A stretch of DNA of 7,177 nt from Streptosporangiaceae bacterium (lineage in GTDB: Bacteria > Actinomycetota > Actinomycetes > Streptosporangiales > Streptosporangiaceae), in contig JASHXW010000520.1 of NCBI GenBank assembly GCA_030043395.1, positions 1 through 7,177 of the forward strand, written 5' to 3'. Under the pieces are notes generated by a model. It had not been told where the DNA came from. It was given only the letters and a program-made list of their open reading frames with translations, and did not search any database. Shown here piece by piece: positions 7,101-7,177 of the stretch (position 1 is its first letter; the number at the start of each line of letters is the position of its first letter). The translations under genes and the position numbers were made by a program.

Positions 7101-7177
7101 GCCCACTCCGGTGGTGAGCTCGATCGAGGTGCTCCGGCACGGATCGGCAGCCAAGTACGACGCCGGGCCAAGCACCG
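4135..7177 (+). CDS. Secreted sedolisin-family (S53, kumamolisin-like) serine-carboxyl peptidase with C-terminal TIG/IPT-like modules (partial at right edge)
   Basis: The frame is open from ATG 4135 through the right edge (1014 codons seen), so the C-terminus is missing. Residues 1-40 form a signal peptide with a basic start, a hydrophobic core at about 16-34 and Ala-rich cleavage options. Residues about 60-200 match the S53 activation prodomain, which is normally removed by self-cleavage at acid pH. The catalytic domain (about 245-645) has the kumamolisin-type triad: E323 and D327 in GESELDID, and S548 in GGTSSSTP. The oxyanion aspartate is D411 in AGDDG. The calcium site is indicated by FNDIT (D596) and GYDMASGLGSP (D619). 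The enzyme should therefore be an active endopeptidase favouring acidic conditions. TIG/IPT-like beta-sandwich modules follow at about 651-750, 763-865 and 887-988, with repeated Gly-rich strands such as ISGSGF and VYGSGF; a fourth seems to begin at about 991. They probably serve binding or spacing. The gene is divergent from the 180-aa gene. Confidence 0.93.
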   Translation, partial: MHRPSPPAALRRLAPATVIAMAALVFAMMATAIAAPARGAAIARSGFGTWSTVFARPATPAGARPIGRVPGATVLKGVVALKPRDAAALAAYASEVTTPRSPLYEHYLASGQFASHFGPRPATIAAVENHLRADGVRVTGVSGNGLLINFSAKAAAAQAAFGTRLERYRLADGATAFAPTRAVALPASIAPAVQTVLGLNTTARPVAEPLQGRRGAGSEPTVKAPATADGPKACAAARADAASYGGLTDQQIAYSYGLDGLYNSHADGTGQTIAVYELEPFNRNDIRVFDTCYFGASNAAAMLKRLTVVPVDGGGPLGYGSGESELDIDDVSAVAPGANIEVYEAPNTYYGLVDEFNAIVQDDTAKVATSSWASGCEADVQAFAPGIEPLENTIFEQAAIQGQTVLDWAGDDGSDGCAIHGNTPVPPILSQNVEGDQPYVLSVGGTTITDPTFPPAEQVWNDGSNWGAGGGGISQVWPAPSWQTGSHVPGFDNSAIVKRAEAVAGTDFCGAAVCREVPDVTAQADEFTGAITVYESPYGGWTTFGGTSSSTPLWASMLTDIASTPACEANGGLGFVPPKLYAIGANKAEDAASFNDITKGNNDIFDDAGGLFPATKGYDMASGLGSPRVTAPGGGKGLAYYLCASPSATAVAVTSVSPEAVPQAGGTTTISGSGFETAKGASDVAAVQVGSVNLPSSDFTVQGPGTIALDLPSSAGEAGAGDVSNGTGTYAVMVTLTDGQSSKLGPATRLTYYATTGSPKALPTVVGVGIPGGNKAGGQVVTVYGSGFQAGTGTPSVTFGGVAGSDVSVINDSELKVTVPAYAAGVTKCATKLSPATDICQVEVQVRNSNGVSAESTILPEYTGPAVGGTGEEVPAATEFDYFPTPRITGISVTGGLASEAGGSIATITGVGLGELDLDWYNVGPYQYLDSENYSVNYYSGTSIQVVLPAEAATTTYQQVPVTVQAEGSLNNGDIKGKAPSNSVPVTYAPTPVVSSIEVLRHGSAAKYDAGPST

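Noticed and set aside
6151..7140. Minus-strand open frame of 329 codons
   Set aside because: It is antisense to the TIG-like modules of the protease and has a low-complexity Arg/His/Val/Asp composition; a coding shadow.

Overview
This is a GC-rich window of the kind expected from the actinobacterial (Actinomycetota) chromosome. The coding frames have strongly G/C-biased third codon positions. They encode products typical of soil actinomycetes: a nonribosomal peptide synthetase (NRPS), secreted enzymes with ricin-type and TIG modules, and an acid protease of the sedolisin family. I cannot place the genus from the sequence.

Layout. (1) Positions 1-2073, minus strand: the N-terminal 691 codons of an NRPS that runs off the left edge, with adenylation (A), carrier (PCP) and the start of a condensation (C) domain. 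It starts directly with an A domain, so it looks like an initiation module. (2) 2074-2405: a divergent intergenic region with a perfect 8-bp GC hairpin and, nearer the right-hand gene, an inverted repeat centred on a candidate -10 box. (3) 2406-3374, plus: a secreted 322-aa protein with a signal peptide, a double-psi beta-barrel (RlpA/expansin/barwin-like) domain and a C-terminal ricin-type beta-trefoil. (4) 3416-3958, minus: a 180-aa acidic cytosolic protein of unknown function, convergent with the previous gene. (5) 3959-4134: a divergent intergenic region with a candidate promoter, a perfect 7-bp hairpin, GC palindromes and a strong Shine-Dalgarno sequence. (6) 4135 to beyond the right edge, plus: a large secreted sedolisin (peptidase family S53) with signal peptide, activation prodomain, complete catalytic residues, calcium site and at least three, probably four, tandem TIG/IPT-like modules.

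How the genes relate. No two neighbours share strand and close spacing, so nothing here looks like a multi-gene operon; each gene probably has its own promoter. The shared theme is export and interaction with the surroundings: a peptide metabolite, a putative wall- or polysaccharide-binding protein, and an acid-active endopeptidase. A coordinated scavenging or antagonism role is only an inference from proximity. I see no RNA genes, CRISPR arrays, insertion sequences or attachment sites. The most unusual points are the unassigned A-domain specificity residues, the operator-like inverted repeat on the -10 element, the fungal-looking DPBB-ricin protein, the orphan 180-aa protein, and the aromatic-rich third TIG-like module of the protease.
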